Of a DNA stretch of 64,000 nt, positions 24,688 to 32,867 are shown in pieces. Below the pieces are notes generated by a model. It was given only the letters and a program-made list of their open reading frames with translations, was not told the DNA's origin and made no database searches. This DNA comes from CAVPEW01 sp963703565 (GTDB lineage: Bacteria; Actinomycetota; Acidimicrobiia; Acidimicrobiales; VFJN01), in contig CAVPEW010000030.1 in NCBI GenBank assembly GCA_963703565.1, forward strand, positions 62,001 to 126,000. Direction: 5' to 3'. Numbering within the stretch: the first letter of the stretch is position 1; every line of letters starts with the position of its first letter. Position numbers and translations under genes: made by a program.

Positions 24688-25515
24688 GTGGACTTCTCGG
24701 ACCTGTTGCAGCTCGAGCCGGTCGACGGGTCGGGTACCGCATGGACGGCGGTGGGTCCCGACTACCCCTGGGGCGGGCTCTACGGGGGCCAGGTCGCCGC
24801 CCAGGCGTTGCGGGCGGCCGCGGCCACCGTCGAGCACGGTCGGGCCGCGCAATCGCTCCACGTGAGCTTCCTGCGTCGGGGGCATGCGGGCGAGGCGGTC
24901 CGCTACGACGTCGAGGCGCTGCGGGACGGCCGCGGCCTGACGACCCGACTGGTGCGGGCGCGCCAGGGCACGACCGAGCTGGCCACGGCGGTGGCCGCGT
25001 TCCAAGCGCCCGAGGCCAGCCCCGAGGTCATCGCCACCGAGCCGCCCAGGGCGGTGTCAGCGCCGCAGGACTCGCCCGCCGACACCTGGACCCCGATGTT
25101 CGACCGCCGCTTCGCGGAGGCCCGGCTGGCGCACCCGGGCCGCGCCCGCGGGTGGTTCCGGATGACCGAGCCGCTGGGGCCGGACCCTGTGGCCCACGCG
25201 TGCGCCCTGGTGTTCTGCTCCGACGACCTGCCGACCGACGCCGTCATCTCGCTGCACCCGGACCGCCCGCCCCACCTCGAGGCGGGGACGGACCCGGCCC
25301 GTGCCTTCTCCGGCGCCAGCCTGGACCATGCCGTGTGGTTCCACCGCCCGGCGCCGGCCGACGAGTGGCTCCTGCACGACCTGCGCAGCGAGGTCTTCTC
25401 CTCGGCGCGGGGGCTGTGCACCGGCCGGATCTGGGCGCCCGACGGCACGTTGGTGGCCTCAGTCGCCCAGGAGGTGCTGCTGCGCCCTCCGCGGGCGTCC
25501 CGGGTCAGGCCGTAG
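24688..25515 (+). CDS. Acyl-CoA thioesterase II-like (TesB family, double hotdog)
   Basis: A 275-residue protein with two hotdog halves. The first half has GGLYGGQVAAQALRAA and SLHVSFLRRGHAGEAVRYDVE, the usual TesB signatures. The second half contains the catalytic-region segment SLDHAVWFHRP and ends in RIWAPDGTLVASVAQE. It should hydrolyse fatty acyl-CoA to free acid and CoA. The substrate chain length is unknown. GTG start. Its last 11 bp overlap the 3' end of the convergent next gene. Confidence 0.9.
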   Translation: MDFSDLLQLEPVDGSGTAWTAVGPDYPWGGLYGGQVAAQALRAAAATVEHGRAAQSLHVSFLRRGHAGEAVRYDVEALRDGRGLTTRLVRARQGTTELATAVAAFQAPEASPEVIATEPPRAVSAPQDSPADTWTPMFDRRFAEARLAHPGRARGWFRMTEPLGPDPVAHACALVFCSDDLPTDAVISLHPDRPPHLEAGTDPARAFSGASLDHAVWFHRPAPADEWLLHDLRSEVFSSARGLCTGRIWAPDGTLVASVAQEVLLRPPRASRVRP

Positions 25516-26230
25516 CGGCGTCGGCGGCTGCGATCAGCTCGACCAGCTCGGCCCGCTCGACGGGCTCGAGCACCGCGAAGGCCGGAGACACGGCGAGGTC
25601 GGTCGCGGCCTCGGCCGCCTCCCAGCGGGCGCGCAGGGGCTCGGGGTCCGGAGCCTCCTGGGTCCAGCCGAACATCGGGATCATCCCCGGCGAGCGCACG
25701 GCCATGGCCTGCAGCGGCGCCAACCCGGCAGCGAGCACGGCCGCGCCGTGCATCGCATTGCGCAGCTCGCGCAGCAGGTCGAGCTGGTGGAGGGCCCTCG
25801 CCCGGGGAGACGTCGGCCCCTCGAGCGCGCGGGTGGCGGCGAACAGCGGCGCCCCGGCGGGGCTGGCGCCGGCGGCCACCCGCCCCGCGAGATCCGCCAG
25901 TCGGGAGACGTCGAGGTCGTCCCCGAAGTGCGATTCGGCCCAGGCGTGCCCGCAACCGAGGAACTCCTGGGATGCCTCGACCCCCGGCATCACCTTGCGA
26001 CCTTCGTCCCACATGGTCCGCACGGCGGCCGGCTCGAAGAAGACGAACGCCGCGCTGACCACGTCGGCGTCGACGTCGCCGAGCGCGCCGCCGCGCCCCA
26101 CGACGTAGAAGTCGAGCCCCGAGAAGCCGATCTCGGCTCCACGCTGGTAGGTGGCTCCGTCGACCATGAAGCGCGAGGCGATCCCACGGATCCCGTCGGC
26201 GGTGGCGAGCGCTGTTTCGAGAAGCTCCAT
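25505..26230 (-). CDS. Actinobacterial helical protein, possibly SCO6745-like
   Basis: A 241-residue soluble, mainly helical protein. Features include FMVDGATYQRGAEIGFSGLDFYVVGRGGALG, a Phe-rich segment FVFFEPAAVRTMW, and repeated helices ending in SPAFAVLEPVERAELV. The layout resembles the actinobacterial SCO6745/SalK-type family of unknown role, which I suggest with low confidence. Start ATG 26230 is supported by TAGGGT 6 nt upstream. Confidence 0.65.
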   Translation of the reverse strand: MELLETALATADGIRGIASRFMVDGATYQRGAEIGFSGLDFYVVGRGGALGDVDADVVSAAFVFFEPAAVRTMWDEGRKVMPGVEASQEFLGCGHAWAESHFGDDLDVSRLADLAGRVAAGASPAGAPLFAATRALEGPTSPRARALHQLDLLRELRNAMHGAAVLAAGLAPLQAMAVRSPGMIPMFGWTQEAPDPEPLRARWEAAEAATDLAVSPAFAVLEPVERAELVELIAAADAATA

Positions 26231-26236
26231 GGACCG

Positions 26237-26242
26237 ACCCTA
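26237..26242 (-). promoter_or_regulatory. TANNNT -10 hexamer for the 26230 gene
   Basis: TAGGGT on the minus strand ends exactly 6 nt before the ATG; leaderless type. Confidence 0.45.
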
Positions 26243-26280
26243 GGCCGGCGCACCCACGCAGGACTTGGCCGAGAGCCGCT

Positions 26281-26964
26281 TCAGGCGGTGAGCGGAGCGG
26301 CCCGTACGACCGAGGCGATGGCCACCAAGTGACACACCACGGCGGCCACGACGAGCGTGTGCCACACCTCGTGGTAGCCGAACACCCTCGGGAACGGGTC
26401 CGGCCACCGGGTGGCCAGGAAGACCGCCCCAACCGTGAACAGCACGCCACCGACCAGGATCAGCACCAGCTCGGCCGTGCCGAGGGTGCTTGCCAGCTCG
26501 GGCAGCGACACCACCGCCACCCACCCCATCGCCAGGTAGAGCCCGCTGCGCAGCGTTCTGCTGACGTGGCCCCGGCCCCCGAAGGCCAGGATCCCGCCCA
26601 AGACCGCTCCGGACCACACGACGCCGAGCAGGGTCACCCCCAGCCAGCCGTCGAGCACCAGCAGGCACAGCGGCGTGTAGCTCCCGGCGATCATCACGAA
26701 GATCGTCGTGTGGTCCAGGCGTTGCATGCGCACTCGCCACCGGGGTGACCACGGGCCGCGGTGGTACGCGCCGCTGACACCGAACAGGGCGACGAGGCCG
26801 AACGCGTAGACGGCCGCGCCGACCCGGGCCCGGGCGGTGTCGGCCAGGGCCACGACGGCCACTCCGGCGGGGACGGCCAGGAAGAAGCAGCACAGGTGCA
26901 TCCACCCCCGCAGCAGCGGCCGGGGCACGGTTGCACCACCCGCGTCGGTGGCAAGCGGGATCAC
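26281..26964 (-). CDS. Hemolysin III / PAQR-family membrane protein
   Basis: A 227-residue integral membrane protein with about seven helices. Family signatures are YHRGPW after helix 2, RLDHTTIFVMIAGSYTP, and the C-terminal FGYHEVWHTLVVAAVVCH with the metal-binding histidines. Bacterial members are named hemolysin III after a Bacillus protein, but the fold is that of eukaryotic adiponectin/progestin receptors and most are probably not toxins. GTG start 6 nt after TAGCCT. Confidence 0.9.
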   Translation of the reverse strand: MIPLATDAGGATVPRPLLRGWMHLCCFFLAVPAGVAVVALADTARARVGAAVYAFGLVALFGVSGAYHRGPWSPRWRVRMQRLDHTTIFVMIAGSYTPLCLLVLDGWLGVTLLGVVWSGAVLGGILAFGGRGHVSRTLRSGLYLAMGWVAVVSLPELASTLGTAELVLILVGGVLFTVGAVFLATRWPDPFPRVFGYHEVWHTLVVAAVVCHLVAIASVVRAAPLTA

Positions 26965-26970
26965 GCCCCC

Positions 26971-26976
26971 AGGCTA
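26971..26976 (-). promoter_or_regulatory. TANNNT -10 hexamer for the hemolysin III gene
   Basis: TAGCCT on the minus strand ends exactly 6 nt before the GTG; leaderless type. Confidence 0.45.
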
Positions 26977-27029
26977 GGCCCCGACCGGGCGTGGCCGAGC
27001 GCGCGCCGGGGCAGGGCCTGGACCGAAGC

Positions 27030-28445
27030 TCAGGAGCAGGAGCGAGCGGCCGAGTCGGCCGCTCTTTCCAGCTCGGGATCGTCGAAGAGCGCCCCGGAAG
27101 GGTCGCTGAGCGCCTCGAAGTCGAACTCGTCCACCACCGCCTGCCCGAAGCATCGGGCGACGTCGGGTCCAGCCGCGCCGATCGCCTGAGCCTGCAGGGT
27201 GGCCCGCAAGGCGGGCACGGCCATCCCACGTCCGGCTCGCCCGGTCAGCGCCAGGTCTGCACCGGGCCCCGGATCGCAGCTGCGCAGACCGGGGCGCGAC
27301 GCGAAGCGCTCGGCCTCGGACCGGGCCCCTGGCATGGCGCGGGCCCACTCGGCGAGCGCACGGCTCATCTCCGAGTCGTCGCGGCGCGTGGCGCCGGCGA
27401 ACACGGCCCGCACACAGGTGGTGCCCCCGTCGTCGGTCACCACGTACCGGTCGCCGGCCCAGCCGTCGACAGCGGCCAAGGCCAGCGAGGGGTCGATGCG
27501 TTCGACCAGCAGCAGGTACCAGGTCACCACGCCCAGCGTTCCGTCCTCGACGTCGTCCTCGTCGCCCCGCTCGGCGCCGGGCTCGACCTCGAGCGGCTCG
27601 GCCGCGTCGGAACCGGCGATGAGGCGCTCGACGTAGCCAGCGGGGTCGAACAGCTCCACCTCGCTGGCGGGCGGGGAGCCGTAGGCCTGGTTCACGAGCC
27701 TCCAGCCGCCGACGCCGAGCAGTGCAGCCACCAACGGTGTGCCCAGGTCGTAGGGCGCGGAGAAGATCGCCGTGACCACGTCCGGTACCTCGTCGAGCTG
27801 CTGGTCGGCGCTCGAGGACACCTGGGCCGTCTCTTGCAGGTAGCGATCGCGCTCGGGGTCGTCGAGCCCGTCGATGTACTCGTCCTCGAGCGCGATCGCG
27901 TCGCCTTCGGCCAGGGCCCTCAGGCCCGTGGCTGCACCCTCGTCGTCTATGTCCGCGTCGATGCGACCCAGGTCGAGGGCCTGGTCGGCGAGGGCGTGGG
28001 TCAGCTCGTGGACGAGGGTGACCCGCAGGGCGGGCGTGAGCTGCGACCCGCGGGCCCGGATACGGCGTTCCAGCGGGTCGTAGAAGGCCAGCGTGCCGTC
28101 GTCGGCCACCTTGTTGAGAGCCCCGGAGAGGTCGACGTCGCCCTGCACCAACCCGAGCGCCCGCTGCACGCGCCCCGCTCGCTCGAGATCGACCCGACGC
28201 TCGTGTGTGTCCTCCTCGCGAACCAGGTCCGAGTAGGCGTTCGCTTCGAGGAAGTCCACCGCGACCGGGTGGTCGAAGCGCAGCCCGCGATGGTCCTCGA
28301 CGAAAGCGACGAGGGGTGCCACCCGCGGGTCCCAACGATCTGGGTGCGCGGACCCACCGCCTCCGGTGGACACCGCCCAGGTGGCGCCGCCCAGCGCCAG
28401 TCCGGCCAACGCCAGGCGCATCGCACGGGTCCTCGGGGATCTCAC
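27030..28445 (-). CDS. Secreted zinc-metalloprotease-like protein
   Basis: A 471-residue protein with a signal peptide (MRLALAGLALGGATWAVS) and a zincin motif VHELTHALADQ (His146, Glu147, His150). A further Glu at 180 in LAEGDA is well placed to be the third zinc ligand, as in gluzincins. The C-terminal half is acidic, with two Cys in SCDPGPG and RCFGQ that could pair. It should act outside the membrane on an unknown substrate. Its GTG start overlaps the flippase stop (GTGA), so it is co-translated with a lipid-linked polymer exporter. Confidence 0.75.
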   Translation of the reverse strand: MRSPRTRAMRLALAGLALGGATWAVSTGGGGSAHPDRWDPRVAPLVAFVEDHRGLRFDHPVAVDFLEANAYSDLVREEDTHERRVDLERAGRVQRALGLVQGDVDLSGALNKVADDGTLAFYDPLERRIRARGSQLTPALRVTLVHELTHALADQALDLGRIDADIDDEGAATGLRALAEGDAIALEDEYIDGLDDPERDRYLQETAQVSSSADQQLDEVPDVVTAIFSAPYDLGTPLVAALLGVGGWRLVNQAYGSPPASEVELFDPAGYVERLIAGSDAAEPLEVEPGAERGDEDDVEDGTLGVVTWYLLLVERIDPSLALAAVDGWAGDRYVVTDDGGTTCVRAVFAGATRRDDSEMSRALAEWARAMPGARSEAERFASRPGLRSCDPGPGADLALTGRAGRGMAVPALRATLQAQAIGAAGPDVARCFGQAVVDEFDFEALSDPSGALFDDPELERAADSAARSCS

Positions 28446-29797
28446 GGGCCGTGACCTGCGGGCAGCACGGACTCTGCCAGCAGCTCGGGACCGGCCGGAG
28501 GCGTCGGGCCCTGGCGCATCCTCAGGTGAGCGACGACGGCCACCACCGCGGTGACCAGGTTCCCGACCAGGAACCCTGTCGCAGCTCCGTCGAGCCCCCG
28601 GTCTGGCACCAGGACGGCGGTGAGGCCCAGGATGCTCGCCGACAGCGCCACCGTGATGGCCACGGTGGCCGCGCTCTGGTGGCGGACCCGTGCCTCAGTT
28701 AGGTAGACGGACGTGACCGCCCACGGCACGGCGGCCACGACCAGGGCGGGCAGGATGCGGGCCGCCTCGGCGTAGTCCTCGCCGTAGGCGGTGGTGATCA
28801 GGCCCTTGCCGGCGGTTGCCACCACCGCGCCGGCCGCCATGAGCGAACCCGCGGCCACCACCGCCAGGCGGACCTGGGCGCGCACGTGCGCCCCGTCGCG
28901 CCCGCCCTCGGCGAGCAGCGCCTGGCCGATGGCCGTGGGTACGAAGCACGCCAGGTTCGCCACCCCCCAAGCCACGTAGAAGCTGGCGTTGGTGTCGGCG
29001 TCGACGTCGAGCAGCACGATGACGGGCACGACGAACGAGGGCGCCTGGTAGGTGACAGTCGACAGCCAGTTCACAGCCGAGTAGCGCACCATCGCCGAGG
29101 TGGACGCCGGTCGTGGAGCGAAGCTGTGCCGCCCACCGAGCAGGCGCGGGCCCCAAAGGGCCGCCACCAGCCCGCTCACCGCACCCGGGGCGGCCACCGC
29201 CACCAGCAGCCAGACCGCGCGGGTGCCGCCCCCGTAGGCGAGCAGCGGGAAGCGAGCGAGGGCGGCCAGGGCCGACCGGGCCACGACGAGGCCCCAACGA
29301 CGCTGTGTCATGAACCGCACGTCGACGAGCAGGGACAGCGCCGTGCCCACCGCCAGGGCGGCGAACAGGGCAGGACCGGTCGCGCCGTGCCAGTCGCGCA
29401 GCTCATCGGCGGCCGCAGGTGCGGCCAGCTCGAGGTAGGCGATGCCCACCACCACAGCGGCAGCCGCGGTGGCCACGCACGCCCAGCTGAAGTACACCTC
29501 GTCGTCGCGCTCGGATCCCGATGCGTACCGGGCGAGCGCCACCAGCAGGCCCAGTCCGGCGATGAAGGCCACGAACTGCAGCGAGGTGAACAGCGCCGTC
29601 GCGTGGCCGACCTCGGTCTGCGAGTCGCGACGGGCGGCCAACAACCAGAACAGCGCCCCGGACACCGCGTTGACCGCCACGGTGAGAACGAGCAGGGCCG
29701 AGCCCGTCACCAGGTGCCGGTGCCGCACCAACCGGGCGCGCACAGCGCCGGCCGGACCGCCCCGGGCCGCCACGGAAGGCGCGGGTGACTGGGACAC
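28442..29797 (-). CDS. MOP/MATE-superfamily polysaccharide flippase-like protein
   Basis: A 451-residue protein with about 12-14 hydrophobic helices and no soluble domain. The opening helix (VTGSALLVLTVAVNAVSGALFWLLAA), the TEVGHATALFTSLQFVAF segment and the repeated ALL/VAA helices are those of Wzx-like lipid-linked oligosaccharide flippases. No glycosyltransferase or polymerase is adjacent, so the substrate is open. GTG start 6 nt after TACGAT. It forms an operon with the downstream metalloprotease. Confidence 0.8.
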   Translation of the reverse strand: MSQSPAPSVAARGGPAGAVRARLVRHRHLVTGSALLVLTVAVNAVSGALFWLLAARRDSQTEVGHATALFTSLQFVAFIAGLGLLVALARYASGSERDDEVYFSWACVATAAAAVVVGIAYLELAAPAAADELRDWHGATGPALFAALAVGTALSLLVDVRFMTQRRWGLVVARSALAALARFPLLAYGGGTRAVWLLVAVAAPGAVSGLVAALWGPRLLGGRHSFAPRPASTSAMVRYSAVNWLSTVTYQAPSFVVPVIVLLDVDADTNASFYVAWGVANLACFVPTAIGQALLAEGGRDGAHVRAQVRLAVVAAGSLMAAGAVVATAGKGLITTAYGEDYAEAARILPALVVAAVPWAVTSVYLTEARVRHQSAATVAITVALSASILGLTAVLVPDRGLDGAATGFLVGNLVTAVVAVVAHLRMRQGPTPPAGPELLAESVLPAGHGP

Positions 29798-29803
29798 CGT
29801 CGG

Positions 29804-29809
29804 ATCGTA
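29804..29809 (-). promoter_or_regulatory. TANNNT -10 hexamer for the flippase operon
   Basis: TACGAT on the minus strand ends exactly 6 nt before the GTG; leaderless type. Confidence 0.45.
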
Positions 29810-29922
29810 GGTCTGCCCGGCTGGGACCGAACGGTCCCCGCCACCACAGGCCGGCCCGAGCCCCAGACGGCCGACGCGCCGCGAAGGCGAAGTTGCCCGG
29901 CGGGAGCGGGCCGGTCGATCCT

Positions 29923-30852
29923 GTGCCGGTGCCCGCGCCGACGGACCTGCCGACCTACCCCGGTGCCCGATCCCCCGACCGCCGTCGCGACGTGGACAGC
30001 GCGGGACTGCGCATCGCCGTGCACGAGTGGGGCGACGTGGAGGCGCCGCCGCTGCTGTTGACCCACGGCGGCTTCGACTTCGGACGGACCTTCGACCGCT
30101 TCGCCCCGCTGCTGGCCGACGCCGGTTGGAGGGTCGTCGCCTGGGACCACCGTGGCCACGGCGACTCGGAACACGCCGCGCTCTACAGCTGGGACGCCGA
30201 CCTGCGAGACATGGTGGCGGTTATCGACTCGGTGACCGACGGCGCGCTCCCGGTGATCGGCCACTCCAAGGGCGGTTCGTTGTCGCTGCAGCTCGCCGAC
30301 GCCATGCCCCACCGGGTGACCAGCCTGGTCAACATCGACGGCCTCCCGTCGGGGCGCACCACCCCAGACGTGGCCGACCACGAGCGAACCAAGCTGCTCG
30401 CGGCCGAGCTGGACGGCTGGCTCGACTTCCGCCGGCGGCTGGTCGGCAACCGACGCAAGCCCGGCACCCTCGAAGAGCTCGCCGAGCGCCGGGCCCGGAT
30501 GAACCCGCGGCTCGAGCGTGACTGGCTGCGTTACCTGGTCACCGTCGGCGCCCGCCACGATCCTGACGGGTGGCGTTGGAAGATCGATCCCTGCATGCGC
30601 TTCGGCGGGTTCGGGCCCTGGCGCCCGGAGTGGTCGATGATGCGCCTGCCGGATCTGGGCATCCCCGTGCTTGCCATCATGGCCACCGAGGCGGAGGCCA
30701 TGAGCTGGGGAACCCGCCCCCGAGACGTCGAGCAGTTCCTGCCGCCGGGCGGCAGGCTCGAGTGCGTCGCCGACTCGGGCCACTTCGTTCACATCGAGCA
30801 CCCCGAGACAGTGGCCGCCCTGGCCCTCGAACACGTGGGGAGGCCCCGATGA
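29923..30852 (+). CDS. Alpha/beta hydrolase
   Basis: A 309-residue alpha/beta hydrolase. The oxyanion strand is LLLTHGGFDFGRTF, then AWDHRGHGDSEH. The nucleophile elbow is VIGHSKGGSLS (Ser), and the catalytic His is in DSGHFVHIEHPE. The acid is probably Asp or Glu after strand 6 (LAIMATEAEAM). The substrate is unknown; esters or epoxides are typical. The start is GTG at 29923 or 29929. Its end overlaps the next hydrolase (ATGA), so the two form a pair. Confidence 0.87.
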   Translation: MPVPAPTDLPTYPGARSPDRRRDVDSAGLRIAVHEWGDVEAPPLLLTHGGFDFGRTFDRFAPLLADAGWRVVAWDHRGHGDSEHAALYSWDADLRDMVAVIDSVTDGALPVIGHSKGGSLSLQLADAMPHRVTSLVNIDGLPSGRTTPDVADHERTKLLAAELDGWLDFRRRLVGNRRKPGTLEELAERRARMNPRLERDWLRYLVTVGARHDPDGWRWKIDPCMRFGGFGPWRPEWSMMRLPDLGIPVLAIMATEAEAMSWGTRPRDVEQFLPPGGRLECVADSGHFVHIEHPETVAALALEHVGRPR

Positions 30853-31515
30853 GCGAGCCTGCCCTGTTGCACCACGGAAAGGTCGACCTCGCACTGCACG
30901 AGTTGCGTGGCGGAGATGGACCCCTGCTGGTGCACCTCCACGGGCTGGGCGAGAGCTCCCCCGGCCTCGGTGCCCGACCACCTCGCGCCGTGGCCCGGCC
31001 CGATCGTGGCACTGGACCTCACCGGGCACGGCCGTTCGGGTTGCCCCGACAGCGGCGGCTACACGTGCGAGGTCCTCATGGGCGACGTGGACCTGGCGCT
31101 GGCCCAGACCGGCCCGGCCACCGTGTTCGGCCGTGGCCTGGGTGCCTACGTGGCCTTGTTGATCGCCGGTGGCCGGCCCGCCCTGGTGCGCGGCGCCATC
31201 CTGACCGACGGGCCCGGCCTGGCCGGGGGCGGCCCGGCGCCGCTGGCCCCCTACATAGTGACGGTGGTGCCCGCCCCCCCGCCGGGGGGCACTCCGGACC
31301 CTTGGGCGCTGGCCGAGCTCGCACGCGATGTGCGCCCGCCCGACTACGCCGCGACCTTCGCCCGTTCGGCGGCGACGCGCTCCGAGTTGGAGATCGCAGT
31401 GGCGGTGTGCGGCCACAACAGGCCCGACTGGCTGGTCGCGGTGCTCAACGAGCCAGGGGTCATCGAGTGCGGCCTGGCGGAGGCGATCGAGCTGTTCGGC
31501 TCCGCGGGGGCATGA
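30849..31515 (+). CDS. Alpha/beta-hydrolase-like protein lacking the nucleophile Ser (frame break near 30963)
   Basis: The N-terminus MSEPALLHHGKVDLALHEL, with LLVHLHGLGESSP, is in one frame. The rest (VPDHLAPWPGPIVALDLTGHGRSG onward) is in the next. Dropping one C from a run of five near 30960-30965 joins them as ESSPASVPDHL. The elbow, normally GxSxG, reads FGRGLGAYVALL, so Gly replaces the catalytic Ser. If real, the protein is not a serine hydrolase and may be a binding or regulatory partner of the intact hydrolase with which it is coupled. Repaired length is about 221 residues. Confidence 0.7.
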
Positions 31516-31519
31516 GCTC

Positions 31520-32587
31520 TCAGCGCTGGCGGTGACCCACGTATCGGGCCAGCTCGACCAACGCCTCGGCCGCACCGCCGCCGAGATCTGCACTGGTCAC
31601 GGCAACGATGGCCTCGGCGGTCAATGCTTCGATGCGTTGCTCCACCGCCGCCACCGCCCCTGTGTCGACGAGCACCTGCTGGATGCCCAACACGGCGACC
31701 GAGTCGAGGCGGGCATCGCCCACGGCCTCCAGCACGCTGGACTGGAGGGGGTCGGCTGCTGCCGCCGCAGCGGCCAGCAGGGGTGTCGGCTTGCCCTCGC
31801 GCAGGTCGTCGCCAACCGGCTTGCCCGTGGCGGTGGCGTCGCCGAAGGCGCCCAGCAGGTCGTCGCGCAGCTGGAACGCCTCGCCCAACGGGTCGCCGAA
31901 GGCTGACAGGACCGAGGTGAGCTCGGACCCTCCCCCGGCCAGGGCCGCGCCGACGTGCAGGGGCCGCTCGATGGTGTACTTGCCCGACTTGTATCGGGAG
32001 ATCCTGCGGGCGACGACGGCGTCGGTGCTGCCCGAGGCGGTGGCAAGCACGTCGAGGAGCTGGCCGGCATTGAGCTCCAGGCGCAGCTCGTTCCAGATGG
32101 CGCGCACCTCGGGCCGGTCGGAGGGAAGCAGCAGGTCGGCATAGACGTGGGCGAGATCGCCGACCAGCGTGGCCACGCCCTCCCCGAAGCGGCGGCCCTC
32201 GCCCCGCCAGTGCTCGTTGCGGTGCCGGTCCTCGAACTCGAGGTGAGCGGTCCGCGCGCCTCGCCTGCGGTCGGATCCGTCCATCACGTCGTCGTGGAGG
32301 AGCGCGAACGCCTGGAGCATCTCGAACGCCGCGCCGGCATCGACGACCTCGGGATCCTCGGGGTCGCCTCCGGCGGCGACGAAGCCCCAATAGCAGAAGG
32401 CCGGCCGGAGCCGCTTGCCGCCGGCCATCACCAGGCGTCGCAGCGCGTCCCAGGGCTCGACGAGCTCGCCCGACAGCGAGGCCCAACGGTCGGTCTCGGC
32501 GTCGAGCAGGCCCGACAGGCGGGCCTCGACCCGGGCGGCGACGCCGAGCAGGCTGTCCGGTTCACGAACCCGCACAGGTGTCGGCAC
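31520..32587 (-). CDS. Polyprenyl diphosphate synthase (trans-isoprenyl)
   Basis: A 355-residue head-to-tail prenyl chain synthase that extends allylic diphosphate with IPP. It has GGKRLRPAFCYWG, the first aspartate-rich motif LLHDDVMDGSDRRRG, and the second region FQLRDDLLGAFGD, where the DDxxD is partly changed to DDLLG, then KPVGDDLREGKPTPLL. The product length (GGPP or longer) depends on residues before the first motif and cannot be fixed by eye. GTG start 6 nt after TACGCT. xseB and xseA lie upstream on the same strand. Confidence 0.9.
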   Translation of the reverse strand: MPTPVRVREPDSLLGVAARVEARLSGLLDAETDRWASLSGELVEPWDALRRLVMAGGKRLRPAFCYWGFVAAGGDPEDPEVVDAGAAFEMLQAFALLHDDVMDGSDRRRGARTAHLEFEDRHRNEHWRGEGRRFGEGVATLVGDLAHVYADLLLPSDRPEVRAIWNELRLELNAGQLLDVLATASGSTDAVVARRISRYKSGKYTIERPLHVGAALAGGGSELTSVLSAFGDPLGEAFQLRDDLLGAFGDATATGKPVGDDLREGKPTPLLAAAAAAADPLQSSVLEAVGDARLDSVAVLGIQQVLVDTGAVAAVEQRIEALTAEAIVAVTSADLGGGAAEALVELARYVGHRQR

Positions 32588-32593
32588 CGGGCG

Positions 32594-32599
32594 AGCGTA
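32594..32599 (-). promoter_or_regulatory. TANNNT -10 hexamer for the prenyl synthase
   Basis: TACGCT on the minus strand ends exactly 6 nt before the GTG at 32587 and decides that start over longer upstream options. Confidence 0.45.
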
Positions 32600-32633
32600 G
32601 CCAGAGGCGGATTCGGAGCCGCCGCGCCGAAGG

Positions 32634-32867
32634 TCAGTCGCGCGGCTCGGAGTCGAGCTCGGCGACGACGGCCTCGATCCGTGACCGCGCCGACGCGACC
32701 CGGTCACGGCACAAGCGCAGCAGGGCGGCGCCCCGCTCCACCTTTGCTGCCAGCACGTCGACGTCGATGCCGTCGCCCTCCAACTCCTCGAGGATCTCCT
32801 CGAGCTCGGCCAGTGCCTCGGCGTAGCCGGTCGGCACTGCCGGCTCTCGGGCGTCCGGGTCAGGCAT
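32634..32867 (-). CDS. xseB: Exodeoxyribonuclease VII small subunit
   Basis: XseB binds several copies per XseA to form exonuclease VII, which cuts single-stranded DNA into oligonucleotides. It has 77 residues with the typical YAEALAELEEILEELEGD and ERGAALLRLCRDRV, an acidic helical hairpin. The ATG at 32867 lies inside the end of xseA (8-bp overlap), so the subunits are coupled. Confidence 0.93.
   Translation of the reverse strand: MPDPDAREPAVPTGYAEALAELEEILEELEGDGIDVDVLAAKVERGAALLRLCRDRVASARSRIEAVVAELDSEPRD

Noticed and set aside
29707..31593. Minus-strand 628-codon frame opposite the hydrolase pair
   Set aside because: No family motifs; low-complexity antisense composition.
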